Assembly: GCA_035578905.1 (NCBI GenBank)
Contig: JAQJVL010000418.1
Span: 248,001-312,000, forward strand
Length of the DNA stretch: 64,000 nt
Reading direction: 5' to 3'
Source of the DNA: Stictocephala bisonia
Lineage: Eukaryota; Arthropoda; Insecta; Hemiptera; Membracidae
Below are positions 22,198 to 33,375 of this stretch, piece after piece; positions within the stretch are counted from its first letter, which is position 1, and every line of letters starts with the position of its first letter. The notes under the pieces were generated by a model that worked only from the letters and a program-made list of their open reading frames with translations, was not told where the DNA came from and did no database searches. A program made the translations under genes and the position numbers.

Positions 22198-22995
22198 ACT
22201 TTCGTAAAAGCATAGAAGCTAACAAAGGATTTTTCTCAACAATATCACAGTCCAATACTTTTAAGGCTTGAGTGTTTTCTTGAAATGCATTTAGAAAATA
22301 TCTTAGGTTCTTAACAGGAAAGAGATTGATATTGGGGTTTTGTTTGTCTTGTTTAAATGCACAGAGGAGAGTCTACGCACTGAATGATAACGTTCACGTA
22401 ACGTCTTGTAAGCTATGAAGTAATTAGCTTCTGAGATTGGTAACGATTTGATTAAATTAAGAGCTTCACCTGATAATGTACCAAGTAAATACTGAAATTT
22501 CGCAACAGGGTACAGTGATGAGTTTGAGTTTATAGTTGTGTCAAACAGGTTGATAAAAGCAATCCAAATGTGAGGGTCTCCACTAAAATGCTTAAATTCT
22601 ATTTTAGGTAAACGTATCACCGACGTGGAAAGTTGTCCTTGAATCCTTGTTTCGTTACTTGCTACATTACTTGCTACTGACTGGATATCATCATCAATAT
22701 TTAAAAGAATTTTAATTTTACTTTGAAAAGTGACACAAAGTTCATTAATTTCATCCTGTTTGTCAATGACATTTTGTTCATCAAAATCATCGCTTGAATC
22801 TAACAATTTTTTCATGTTTTCGTCAAATTCAATTTGTTTGAGTTTAACCTCTGCCTGGTAAACAAGAATCTTTTGATGTTCAAGTGTTTCAAGAGGGGAA
22901 TTCTCAGGCAGATTTTCAAAACAGTCATGAATTTTATTCAGCCTAGCTTTAATGCTTTAAATGTCAATCGAGCAAAAGTTTGAGGTTTCATTGTA
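22198..22995 (-). pseudogene. BEL/Pao gag N-terminal (DUF1759-like) region
   Basis: The 170-codon frame at 22303-22815 includes RLPKIEFKHFSGDPHIWIAF and KFQYLLGTLSGEALNLIKSLP, hallmarks of the BEL/Pao gag domain annotated as DUF1759. A possible initiator ATG lies at about 22991 on the minus strand, but a shift separates it from the main frame. The leucine- and charge-rich start resembles a coiled coil. Confidence 0.82.
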
Positions 22996-23565
22996 AAAAT
23001 TTATACATATACAAAAAATACAAGTTTAGAGAGGTAAAAAAAGATTGAGATTGAGAAAAGTTGAAATTATTGAGGTAGAGTTTGTTTGAGGATTGAGGTA
23101 GATAACTCAGAGGTTTATAGAAACATTTGTCTTACTTTTCCATAGTTCTGGTTATCCAGGCCCGGTCGGACCATGATTCGTACGGAGGACCTTACCTTTT
23201 GGTATGAGAAAGTTAATTATAGTTTTGTAGAAATCAGAATAATATTTAAATTCTTCAAGACATTGAAACTCACTTTTATTTCCCAAAACTGAACATCACA
23301 ACAACAAAAGTAAACAAAAGCAAGAATAAAACACATGATAATAATTAATTACAACATCATATGTTAAAATATTAAAATCCACAGACCATCGGGAACAGCA
23401 CGTATCATCCCGATATTCTTCATGAAACGCCAGTTCCAAACAGTTTTCTCTGTGCACCTACCAGTTATCTACTGGTGAAGTTTAACATGAAGTAGAGCTG
23501 GCTCAAGAATTCTAGTTCAAGTTTACTAAAAAGCTCTCTAGTTTCTGAGAAGTGGCTGTTCGTTG
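22996..23565 (-). other. Probable leader and 5' LTR zone of the BEL/Pao remnant
   Basis: This AT-rich segment lies upstream (minus strand) of gag. A GC-rich word (tggtccgaccgggcctgg, near 23156-23173 on minus) could be a primer-binding region. The LTR boundary cannot be fixed because the partner 3' LTR is missing. Confidence 0.35.
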
Positions 23566-23750
23566 GGGTGGGAATGTAAGGGAGAGACGGAAGGGGGTGG
23601 CTGGGTTATTTAGTACAGCTTAGCTTTGTGGTAAGAGCCTCACACAAATTACATTTGCTCGCCGTACACACTCATACGTCTCGCAAAGAACTTACCAAAG
23701 TACATTTCCTGGCAAAAGCCTCTGTCGGAAATCGAATTAAATCCTGTTTT
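23566..23750. repeat. Right copy of the inverted dispersed repeat pair
   Basis: Inverted relative to 16189-16379. The clearest shared run is ggctgggttattta through ctttgtggtaagagcctcac (about 23620-23663). Confidence 0.7.
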
Positions 23751-24297
23751 AAATTTTGAGTTCCGGTTTCACAGCATAAACATGGTGTAATTGACAAAGC
23801 TTATTTTGTCATGTTTTTGCTATCACTGACAACGTACAACGTATTAACATTGTCTTCAAAAGTGGAAGATTTAAAAGAAATAATTTTAACCTTTTCTGTT
23901 AAAAGTTCTCGAGGTAATTAAATTTTGATTGTAAAACTAACAATTTCTGTAGTAAACAGTCAACTGTAACAATGGTTTACAATAAAGATTTTATTTACTA
24001 TCATCTTGGAAATATAACACAGCACTATTTTGTTTATCTTTTTACCTTTGTAAAAATGTTGGTTTTTATCTTTGTTTTAAATATTACTTATTTTAAGATT
24101 TGTAAATCTTAAAATAAAAAAAGATATTCCAAGTTCATATTCATAAAGATAATTCAATAACATATTCACTACAAGCACATACAGGCCTACTATTATTCAA
24201 TGCTACTTATAATCCATACATATACTGTAATATTTGAAACTGCTTACAACCACTAGAGAAATATTTTCTAATGGTCAATATAAAGTAACAGTGTGAA
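23751..24297. other. AT-rich spacer with a small hairpin
   Basis: A perfect 13-bp inverted repeat (tattttaagattt / aaatcttaaaata) lies near 24090-24117. Otherwise nothing is recognised. Confidence 0.4.
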
Positions 24298-24590
24298 ATG
24301 GAGACATGTCACTGGCACAGCATTACCAAGAGCATCGTACCACTCCCTTACGCTGCAAATTGTTTCTGGTTCTCAACCAGTTTGGAAGCTCCCAAATTGT
24401 GCGATCGTTTCGTCATAACTGAACCTTCCCGAAATTGCGCTCAGAGTGACCTAGATCCCCCATCTAGAAACATATCGACAGCTCTGTTAATATTTAAACT
24501 CGCAATGATGTTAAACCTCTCACACGACCAGTTGGTCAGTCTCAGCGGAAATGTGACTTCGGCGATCAGCCTCCAGTGAGAGAGTATTTT
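24298..24590. other. Balanced-composition block, possible conserved non-coding element
   Basis: The segment has much higher sequence complexity and GC than its AT-rich flanks and holds a 93-codon open frame on plus without recognisable domains. I found no second copy in the window. A conserved regulatory element or an exon of an unrelated gene are both possible. Confidence 0.25.
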
Positions 24591-25064
24591 GCAAACACTA
24601 CTCCAGTATGAAAAGTGACATATTGTAGATAATAGTGGTTTAATTTCAAGTGTTAAACATTGTCTCTCTTCTCGTAGGTATAGTTTAGTTGTAATTAGTT
24701 AAATTTGTTTTAAATTAAAAATTTTGTTAAATTAAAATTAGTTAAAGTTAATTTGAATAAAAATACAGTTAGTAGCCACAAAGTGGAATCACCTTATTAT
24801 TTCGGACACTGTGAGCAGTAACCATATGCAGAATCTGTATTTTTCATTTTTCATGATGACTTTTGGAATTAGTTGATGTTAAGAATTTATTGCTTAAAGA
24901 ATGTTCAATACAGATAAAATTAGCAAGTTATTTTGTATTTTTAAGGCTCATTATGATTATTTTTTAAATACATATTTACCCTGATCATCAAGACCAAATT
25001 CAGTTGTTGGCATTGTGAAAAGAATAAAATAAACTTAATTAAATAATGTGACATGATTGTGAAA
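24591..25064. other. AT-rich spacer
   Basis: I see nothing recognisable. Confidence 0.4.
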
Positions 25065-25262
25065 TTATGAATGGTCTGACTTATTTTTATGGTAACATGG
25101 AACAGTTGATATTTATGAATGATCTGATTTATTTTTATGGTAACACGGAACAGTTGATATTTATGAGTGATCTGACTTATTTTTATGGTAACACGGAACA
25201 GTTGATATTTATGAGTGATCTGACTTAGTTTTATGGTAACATGGAACAGTTGATATTTGTAA
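25065..25262. repeat. 48-bp tandem repeat, about 4 copies
   Basis: The unit is ttatggtaacacggaacagt followed by tgatatttatgagtgatctg and acttattt. Copies differ at few positions. It is unrelated in sequence to the other 48-bp satellite. Confidence 0.9.
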
Positions 25263-26529
25263 ACAATTGTTATATTTACACTATTCATAGTTCGTATTAA
25301 AATGTCGATCATGTTACTATCGCCTTGGACTGTGTTAGTTTATAATTTCTGTCTTCACTGGACGAAATTCAACCTGTAACAAGCAGGTTGTAAAATGTAT
25401 TAAACGTTGAAAAACTCTTTTGTCTTAGCTTAGTAATCTATGTCAGTCAGAGTTTGGTTAGTAAAGTATACGCTTTGCAAACTTGTGCTAAATCCAACGA
25501 ATTCCAAAAAAAATATGGAATTTTTAGGTTTGAAGAAATTTTACGGTTTTGAAATTCTTTAACTTCTAATTTCAAATTTTAACTAGGGGACACCTCTGCA
25601 CACTTCGCATGCAACCCTGTCACTCGCTACACTCCCGAGGGAAGCTCGACATACGGCTTCGCCAGGGAACTATGTTACAACCTCATTTGCGGATCTAGGC
25701 CTTCGGCGTCGAGGGAAACTCGGCCTACGGCTTCGTCAGGAACTCGTCCTATATCACCATGATTTTTTGTATTTTGGGCAGTGGAGCCCAAACACATAGC
25801 ATTTTTCATTGCTCCAGTTATTTTTTGCAGGGTAAAACAAACTTGTTTGTGTAATTTATAATAAGAAGTACATTTGAATCATTTAAAGACGAAAGGGTTC
25901 CAAGTAAATAATATAAAAATAATAATAAAGGCAATTGTTAATACGTGAAAAAAACCAACTTAAGTGAATTTTCCTGGAGGTTTAATTCAAGTATACCCAT
26001 GAGTGGGTGGGGGGGGACGCTTCTATATACAAAATAGGTTGCCTCACAGCGTGCTGAACAATTAAAACTACAAAGTAAAAACCATTACTGTGTTGTTTTC
26101 AAGAGTATTTTAGAATCATTTAAATGTCTGGTATTTCTGTTTTAATTTAAATCAGCAAATAATCTTTTTTCGTGTGTTGCTGACTTAAATTTCTTTGTAA
26201 CTATTAAATAATATCAATAGTAAAATCATTCACTTATATCAAATAAATTAACTTTATTGTTTTTACAAAATGAAATTCACAATAATTAGTGATACAGATC
26301 AACATCACAGACGAGTGTACGAGGTCAACATGTCATCGAGAGTACGAGTATAAGATGTTTACCTTTTTGCGTTTTGTTTTGTTTACAGCAGTGGAGGTAG
26401 AACGATCACAGCTGAGATCGGTCTATGACGTAATTGCTACCTGCGCGATACGGATGCCTACTTGTACGAGACAATAATGAATTTATTCGATATAAAAATA
26501 TAAAATAAAAATACAGAATTGTGTTTGGA
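25263..26529. other. Mostly AT-rich spacer with a short GC-rich duplication
   Basis: Near 25636-25672 and 25708-25742, two copies of a gagggaaRctcgRcMtacgg-type word followed by cttcgYcagg form an imperfect direct repeat, probably a transposable-element piece. Near 26375-26478, a T-rich tract and AG (gttttgtttacag) precede a 29-codon open stretch ending in TAA with AATAAA-like words beyond it. This could mimic a last exon but has no recognisable product. Confidence 0.35.
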
Positions 26530-26534
26530 ATATA

Positions 26535-26568
26535 AGTAAGCCGCATTTACCAGTATAGGCGGCTTACT
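26535..26568. repeat. 10-bp perfect hairpin
   Basis: agtaagccgc (26535-26544) and gcggcttact (26559-26568) can pair around a 14-nt loop. It is isolated in AT-rich DNA. Confidence 0.6.
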
Positions 26569-26612
26569 GTAACTAAACAAAATATTTCATAACAAAAATA
26601 TATAGAGAGAGA

Positions 26613-26943
26613 GGAAACGCTTTCACAGCTTTATTTTTTCCATAGATAATTTGATAATTTAATACTTTTAAGTAATTGTGTTCCATAAAGTATAATTTTT
26701 GATCAGAATAATTTACTGGAAACCGTTAACTAGCGGAGAAATATTATTGTTCAAATTAGTTACTTTGAAATTCAATCGACCTAGGCTTACATTGAAGATT
26801 TTTGTTCAACTCGTCGTGGGCTGTTCCCCTGAAAAAAAGAAATGTCACCAATAGCGTCAAAAAGTATGTTCTTTGTAACCATGACCGTGTACGAAGTTTC
26901 ACTTTTACAAGCGACGTTATACAAAAGTCGTGAAAGCGTTTCC
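26613..26943. mobile_element. Possible MITE with 14-bp inverted ends
   Basis: ggaaacgctttcac (26613-26626) is perfectly inverted at 26930-26943, enclosing 331 bp without coding capacity. No target duplication is obvious, so the element call is tentative. Confidence 0.4.
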
Positions 26944-27082
26944 ATATTTTTTCCTACACTGTATTATGAGTCTAGCCAGGTCCTTGAAAAACATAAAGCT
27001 CTCCGTGGCGTGGCGTCTGCAATAATATAAATCTAACTGGATAATGCAATAAAATAAAATACTATATAAACACTGAATTGAT
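26944..27082. other. Spacer
   Basis: I see nothing recognisable before the TTAA target duplication. Confidence 0.4.
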
Positions 27083-28129
27083 TTAAGGTAACACAGTACC
27101 CAAAAACTTTAATTTTATGACATTTTTTTATTACAGAATATTAATCTCCGTTTAATTCTGAATTTGGGGATACCACTTTGTACTAAAAAAATTATTTCTT
27201 ATTTATATTCGTACAATTCCAAAGCATTACACGCACTTTTGTAGGCTAGCAAAATAAATTTTGTAACACACTTGGGAACAATAATCTTACTATAGTATAG
27301 GTTTCATTTATTTTGTACCTTTATTGTTGCACAGTTTGCTCAACAGTTTACTCAACAAAATAATTACCTAAACAAACAATCAGTGCTCTTATAGCCTAGT
27401 TTTTGTAAACTAGTAAGTAGTTTTATTTAGTTTTTGTATTAGTCTTAGTATGTTTTGACTGTAGTGTTTGTAAAAATTCCCAGAATAAAGGCTTTTGGTA
27501 AAAATAAGTTTACTGGAAATATTCACACTAGGCCAACTTTTTTCAAAATAACAATGAAACCATGGAAACAATTGATGACACAGCAGATTTTAAAAGTAGT
27601 GAAAGTAGTAAAAGTAGTGATTACATTGCTGATGAAATGGAAGAGGATAAAATAATCATAGATCTACACATTCTTTCACAAGCTTTTTGTTTTAGGTATT
27701 TTTTTAACACTTTTTTTGTTATGTTAGTAATAGCTTATTAGGTTTTTGCAATTTTCCGAAAACTGTTATTTTAATACTTAGGTACACTTATTAACATTGT
27801 TTATGTACTGATTTCAATGAAAATTTCACTAATTGTTCCATGTACAGTACTTAGCAGTATTATGAAGTGAAATTCTCTGATTTTGTCTAGTTCATGATTT
27901 ATGATTTTTTTTATTTTTATTTTAAGATTTAAAATGTTAACAATTTTATTTCGCTGTCAAATGACTATTTGTAGACATAAATAAATTCTAGTTCATAATA
28001 TTGTATATAAAATTGTAAACTAATAAGGGTTAAAATTTCAGGATGATATGATAGTATTTAAAATAGTTATGTGTTCCTAAAAACTGTAAATTTAACATGG
28101 GTGAGATAGGGAGTACTGTGTTACCTTAA
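27083..28129. mobile_element. piggyBac-like non-autonomous element with TTAA duplication
   Basis: The terminal inverted repeats are ggtaacacagtac (27087-27099) and gtactgtgttacc (28113-28125), 13 bp perfect and extended by C-rich ends. They are bordered on both sides by TTAA (27083-27086 and 28126-28129), the hallmark of piggyBac insertion. The 1039-bp interior is AT-rich. A short plus-strand segment around 27560-27660 could encode a serine- and acid-rich stretch (SSESSKSSDYIADEMEED), reminiscent of the acidic N terminus of piggyBac transposases, but no catalytic domain is present. Confidence 0.7.
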
Positions 28130-28325
28130 TACAAAATGTACTAAATTAAAATTATAAATATATGATAGGTAGGACACCGGGAAGTGCCTCAACATTTAGT
28201 GTCAACGAGTGAGTGAGTCAATCAGTCAGTCAGTCACTACATCGAGCTGACAGTCTTTGCTTCGCTACACGGTGATTCTCTACGCATGCTTACTCTTCCC
28301 TCCGTGGTTATCTCACAACCAGTAT
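28130..28325. other. Spacer with short gtca repeats
   Basis: A gtgagtgagtcaatcagtca-type stretch (near 28207-28234) is followed by balanced-composition sequence. No gene is seen. Confidence 0.35.
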
Positions 28326-28445
28326 TCTAATTAGCATAATGCGTGTTGGTACAAATACAATACAAGAGAACGCCACACAACACAAATTTATTATGATATA
28401 CTGTAAGCACATATTACAATACAAGTACAAAATGCCAATCACTGA
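28326..28445 (+). repeat. Dispersed repeat C, copy 1
   Basis: The segment aligns in direct orientation with 44795-44885. Shared words: taattagcataat, cgtgttggtaca and acacaaatttatta. It is of unknown class. Confidence 0.65.
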
Positions 28446-30350
28446 GCTTATCAATATAAAAGCTCAGTCTACCGACATTCTCCTAGGAAAAAATAGTTTT
28501 GTAGTCTATAAAAACCTTTAAGTCTACTTTAGGTTGATGCAAAGAATTACAATCATGTGAGAGATAGTAGAAAATGATCTTAAACATTTCTCGATGAAAA
28601 CCAAATCAGTCAAGCTTTTGTGTCATGTTCATGTTTTTTCTATCATCTTTTTGAAATAAATTATTGAATTAAATTAATTCTAATATTACTGTCATGGAAA
28701 AAAGAAGAATTTGAGAGGCTGTTTCAACCCATTTTGAATTGAATTTCGATAAATCCTTTCATAGTGGTTCTCTATGATATGAAATCTAACTGTCCTTCAA
28801 ATTTAATTGAAATCTGTACAACGGTTCTGGAGATTACGTGATGAGTGAGTGTCTCATTTTTGCATCTTATATTTCAAGATAAAATATCTAAAATAACAAA
28901 TATAGTTATTTATTTCTGTTACTAACACAAAGATATAGGGAATACCAAATCATACAAATGTAATTTTAGGATAAAGCATCATTTTGTCTACGGATAGATT
29001 GTAGTGTAGTCCAATCAAATGATATCTGTCAAATTGTTGGCTCTGCCTTGAAAATATTGGGATAAGGGTTGATTATAGTAAAAACATACAATATGCATTT
29101 TCAATACAGAGAAAGTGTAATATTATTTTTATTTCAACAAAAGCTCAGTCGTGTTTTTTATATACATACCTTGACCGTTATTTGTGCCAGTAAACGATGT
29201 TGTGAGAATCTGCGGAGCTAAACCTTTACATAAATTTAATTAGGTTTTTAATTATTAATATGCTATACAAAATATCTTAATTACTTAGTCCATAACATCT
29301 AGTTCCTACTCGTGTCCAGTTTCGCAAATGTGCCATGCAGGTCAGACAGTCCGTAGTCGCTGTCAACCAATTACAAATCAATTCGGCCCAAATTAATGCA
29401 ATATCGTTGCAATGTATCCCATAATGCCCTGCTGACAGTAACGGAAAAATGGATTACGGTCATAGCCTTTATGTTTATGCTTTTGTGAAGATAAGTGAAG
29501 TATTTTCTCGCAGTGTGTCATAATAGAAGCTTACGTAATTTTTTCCATGAGTAATTTTCTTGATTTGTATTTTTGACCAAATTTACGCTGGAAATTTTAT
29601 TTTACGTTATATCTCATTATTAAATCAACATTAACAGAATTTGTAATAACTCAGTCACATAACCACAGAAAGCAAACAAGCAATTTATTAATTAATAACT
29701 TTTAAGAGTATTACATTGTTAATACCAATTTAATAAAGAAATTTAAAATAATCTAAACAAGAGGGCTAAATATAAATAAACAAAAGAAAAAAATAACAAT
29801 ACTAGTTTTATATGCAACATAATAATACAATTATTACATTTGGTTGCATATAAAATCAGTACATTACACACTTACATAAAAAATGAAATGAAAAAAGTAT
29901 CTGTAATAAATAAATAAATAAATTAAAAAAATCACTACAAATAGTCACTATAACAAATAACAAACAACAATATTGCAATTGAACGCTCTTATATTTGTGA
30001 TAAACGACACGAGATTGCCGAATGTTTCAAGATAAAAATGAAAAGACAGTAAACACGTCTTAGAAAATGGCGGCAAACATCAAATTATCATCTAATAAAC
30101 GTTTGTATTACACTTAAAAATTAATAAAGTTTATTGTAAAGTGTATTCCCTGTTAAATTGAGGGAACATGTGCACGTGGAATTGACAAAACATCAACTGG
30201 TGTAATAGATAACTTTTTTTCATTTGCAGCTTCAAAATGTTGTGTTTTTATTTAGGGAACTATTTGAATGTTTTTTTTTTTGTTCTTAATATTTTAAATA
30301 ATCATGTAATAACTCGTAGTGTATTAGCCTATAATTGTCAAAATATTAGT
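28446..30350. other. AT-rich spacer
   Basis: No gene is seen. Near 28810-28855, a caacggttctggagattacg-type phrase followed by gtgagtg resembles phrases common in arthropod transposon 3' regions, but no element can be delimited. Confidence 0.4.
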
Positions 30351-30356
30351 TCCGTG

Positions 30357-30424
30357 GAACCCGTAAGTTTAGATTGTGTAGCTCTCTCACCATATATTGT
30401 GTTCAAGTCTCGGCGAGACACTTC
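30357..30424 (+). repeat. Possible SINE fragment next to a 36-bp array
   Basis: A B-box-like word (gtgttcaagtctc, near 30400) lies just left of the 36-bp minisatellite. No A-box is clear. Very tentative. Confidence 0.25.
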
Positions 30425-30747
30425 TCTAATCCGCCCATACACGTACAGTGGTGTTGACCCACCCGTCCTCCCATACACGTACAGTTGTGTTGACCCACCC
30501 GCCCACCCATACACGTAAAGTGGTGTTGAACCACCCGTCCTCCCATACACGTACAGTAGTGTTGACCCACCCGCCCATCCATACACGCACAGTGGTATTG
30601 ACCCACCCACCCACTAATACACGTACAGTAGTATTGACCAACCCGCCCGCCCATACATGTACAGTGGCATTGACCTACCCGCCCGCCCATACACGTTCAG
30701 TGGTATTGACCCACCCGCCCACTCATACACTTACAATAGTATTGACG
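30425..30747 (-). repeat. 36-bp G-quadruplex minisatellite, array 3
   Basis: About nine units of cccatacacgtacagtggtg plus ttgacccacccgtcct or cgcccac. The G-rich strand is minus. Units are close to those of array 1 but with cagtggt in place of caatggt, showing array-specific homogenisation. Confidence 0.92.
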
Positions 30748-30854
30748 TGTAAGCGTGATTTTGATCACTCATCTATAGATCACTCAATATATAAACACAA
30801 ATACATGAATGTTTTAGTTTGTTATAATGTACAGTCTAAAATAGCAATACAGCG

Positions 30855-31395
30855 TTACAACCCATACACTTACGGTGGTAATGACCCACCTGCCCACCCA
30901 TTCACTTACGGTGGTAATAACTCACCCGCCCGCCCATACACTTACGGTGGTAATGAATCACCCGCCCGCCCATTCACTTACGGTGATAATGAGCGGACCC
31001 AGTAATTATGACCCACCCGCCCTCCCATACACGTACAGTGATGATGACTCATCCACCCTCCCAAACACGTACATTGATGATGACACATCCACTCAACCAT
31101 CCATACACGTACAGTATTGATGACACACCCACCCTCCCACACGTACAGTGATGATGACCCACCCGCCCTCCCATACATGTACAGTACACTTACGGTGGTA
31201 ATGAACCACCCGCCCACCCATACACTTACGGTGGTAATGAACCACCCGCCCTCCCCAGGGTGTGATAATGAGTGGACCCAGTAATGATGACCCACCCGCC
31301 CTCCCATACACATACAGTGATGATGACCCATCCAACCTCCCAAACACGTACATTGATGATGACACACCCACTCAACCATCCATACACGTATAGTA
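30855..31395 (-). repeat. 36-bp minisatellite, array 4, with two local variants
   Basis: Units of two kinds occur in blocks: cacttacggtggtaatgacc-type (30858-30990, 31180-31255) and cacgtacagtgatgatgacc-type (31005-31180, 31285-31395). The block order is repeated (variant A, variant B, A, B), separated by agtaatRatgacccacccgcc junctions. This suggests duplication of a mixed block of about 280 bp. Confidence 0.9.
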
Positions 31396-32950
31396 CGCGC
31401 GCTGAAGGTCCGGCCTCCTGGCTGGCCTACTAGTCATATAAAAACATCGACTCTGAGCGAGGCGGTCACAGACAGATCGTAAAGGGTGACCACGTAAAGG
31501 TAATCTCTTATAATTAGACCAGTATTTAAAATAAAAACATCAAATAGGTTAAGAGTTTGAAAGTTAACAAATTAGAACGTATGTCAATAACAACTATTAA
31601 ATATATCATAAAAAATTATACATCCGTTAATAACTTTAATTGAAATTAAATAACTAAGAAATAAATACTTCTTACTGTCACTAAGAAAAATATTTCTGTG
31701 ATTTCCCGTATCGTTAAAATACATATAATTTTTATTTAAATTGGTTTAAAATAAAAATTACGAGTTGGGAGTGACTCGTCAGTTTTATAAAACTCATGGA
31801 CTGTTTTTCTAACGACACATTTGTCGACACATCGTCTAGTTCTGTCGCTGTTGTTTTTCTCTTGTATTTTTTGGGAGTTGTGAACGAACACTCTCCTTCC
31901 GCTGAAGTGTCCAATAAACACTATTCACGCCGAATTTCCTTTATAAGAGTTTTTGAAATGCTACATGCAACTGCAGTTCGTTCTAACGATTTTTTTACGG
32001 GGATTCGTTGTTCATCTCTTAATTTGGCCTCATTCGCCATGAACTCACTTACTCTCCAAATAATTTCCCTAGTCTGACTTCTAGTAATTTTTCCTTGGGC
32101 TACTAGGAATAAAGCGAGCCATACTTGAGGCAGGAACCACTAAAGGAATAAACTATTTAGGATTTACGTTCACTAATTTTACAACCTTAAGAGTCTGCAG
32201 AGGCTGTCGGCCATGTTGGTTTAAATCTCATTAGAACGATGTTTTTTTTCGAACCGGACAAATGATCACGCGTGTCAAAATTTAACAGTTATTTTTAAAC
32301 AGTCTTTTCCAAACAAATTGCATTTGATCATGAGTGAAATCACTCGTTGAACTGCTTTGTGGATTCATAATTAGTTTAATAGAATAAATATAAAAATTAT
32401 TTAGTTTGAAGTTTTTATTTTCACCTATTTTTGAAAACTGGGCGTATGTATTCATAATATCAAAAGCAAACCCAATTCGCAATATGATAGCATTTTAAAT
32501 GATACCTCATACACAACGTTTGGTAAATAAATAATGATAAAAATATGGATTCAAAATAACGTTGTTTTTATGAGAATTAAACCAGTATGGCTATGCAGAC
32601 TCTTAACACACTTAAGGGACGGAAAAAAAAGGAAAAACAACACAATCTGACTTATTACACTACAGTAGTTTGATAAAAACAAACATATAACCAACTACAT
32701 AATTGTTTATCGTACACTTGAGTAAACATTCCTAACACGCTAAACCACAAGCAAATATATCGCACGCAGTCTGGAAACGTACTTAATGTGCATCCGTAGA
32801 TAACAATTAACGTAACTTATTTTAGAAGCAAGCGTGGGAAAGTCTGACAGAAGCGAATGTTTCCAGGACTGCAGGCATATTGGGCCCTCCACTCGTCTCC
32901 TCCCTATCACCGCTCGGCGGGCTCGAGGCCGGACCTTCGCCGCGCGATCT
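31396..32950. mobile_element. DNA-transposon-like element splitting a 36-bp array
   Basis: Inverted ends of about 22 bp (cgcgcgctgaaggtccggcc at 31396 and ggccggaccttcgccgcgcg ending near 32948) differ by one or two bases. Minisatellite units with the same acagtgatgatgac variant lie on both outer sides, so the element probably inserted in one array. It contains a transposase-like remnant on minus (31735-32095). The remainder is AT-rich. Confidence 0.6.
31735..32095 (-). pseudogene. Remnant of a DDE_3-type transposon protein, N-terminal part
   Basis: Minus-strand frames carry SQTREIIWRVSEFMANEA near 32060, then PVKKSLERTAVACSIS (helix-turn-helix-like), and, after an in-frame stop and a shift, VHEFYKTDESLPT near 31760. 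This series is familiar from insect transposon proteins with a C-terminal DDE_3 (IS630/Tc1-like) domain. The catalytic domain is missing, so the copy is dead. Family call is from motif memory and should be tested by profile search. Confidence 0.6.
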
Positions 32951-33375
32951 TATACAGTGATGATGACACACCCGCCCTCCCACATGTACAGTGATGATGA
33001 CCCACCCGCCCTCCCATACACATACAGTGGTATTGACCCTCCTAACCACCCATACACATACAGTGGTATTGACCCTCCCAACCACCCATACACATACAGT
33101 GGTATTGACCATCCCACCCACCCGTACACATACAGTGTTATTGACCGACCTGCCCACCCGTACACGAAAAGTGGTATTGACTGGTACAAATTTCCGTTCT
33201 ACTGAATTAACCCACTAGCCGACCCATGCATGCACTGTGGTACTGACCCACCCGCCCACCCATACACGCACTGTGGTATTGAACGCATGTCCTTTTGAAC
33301 ACTTAAATACCACAGTACGTATGTGGATGGGTGGGTGGGTCAATACCACAGTACGTGTGTGGGTGGGGGCCTGTA
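32950..33375 (-). repeat. 36-bp minisatellite, array 5, with an inverted tail
   Basis: About nine units in C-rich orientation (32950-33279) are followed by unique sequence of 26 bp and then units in G-rich orientation (33306-33375). The two sides can pair as a ~35-bp stem (33245-33279 with 33306-33340). Confidence 0.9.

Noticed and set aside
19961..22815. A functional polyprotein gene
   Set aside because: The reading frame is broken several times, the protease motif is altered, and RNase H is cut short with integrase and 3' LTR missing. Only a remnant is annotated.
26375..26478. Terminal exon with good acceptor and nearby AATAAA
   Set aside because: The open stretch is only ~29 codons, has no recognisable product, and AATAAA words are frequent by chance in this AT-rich DNA.
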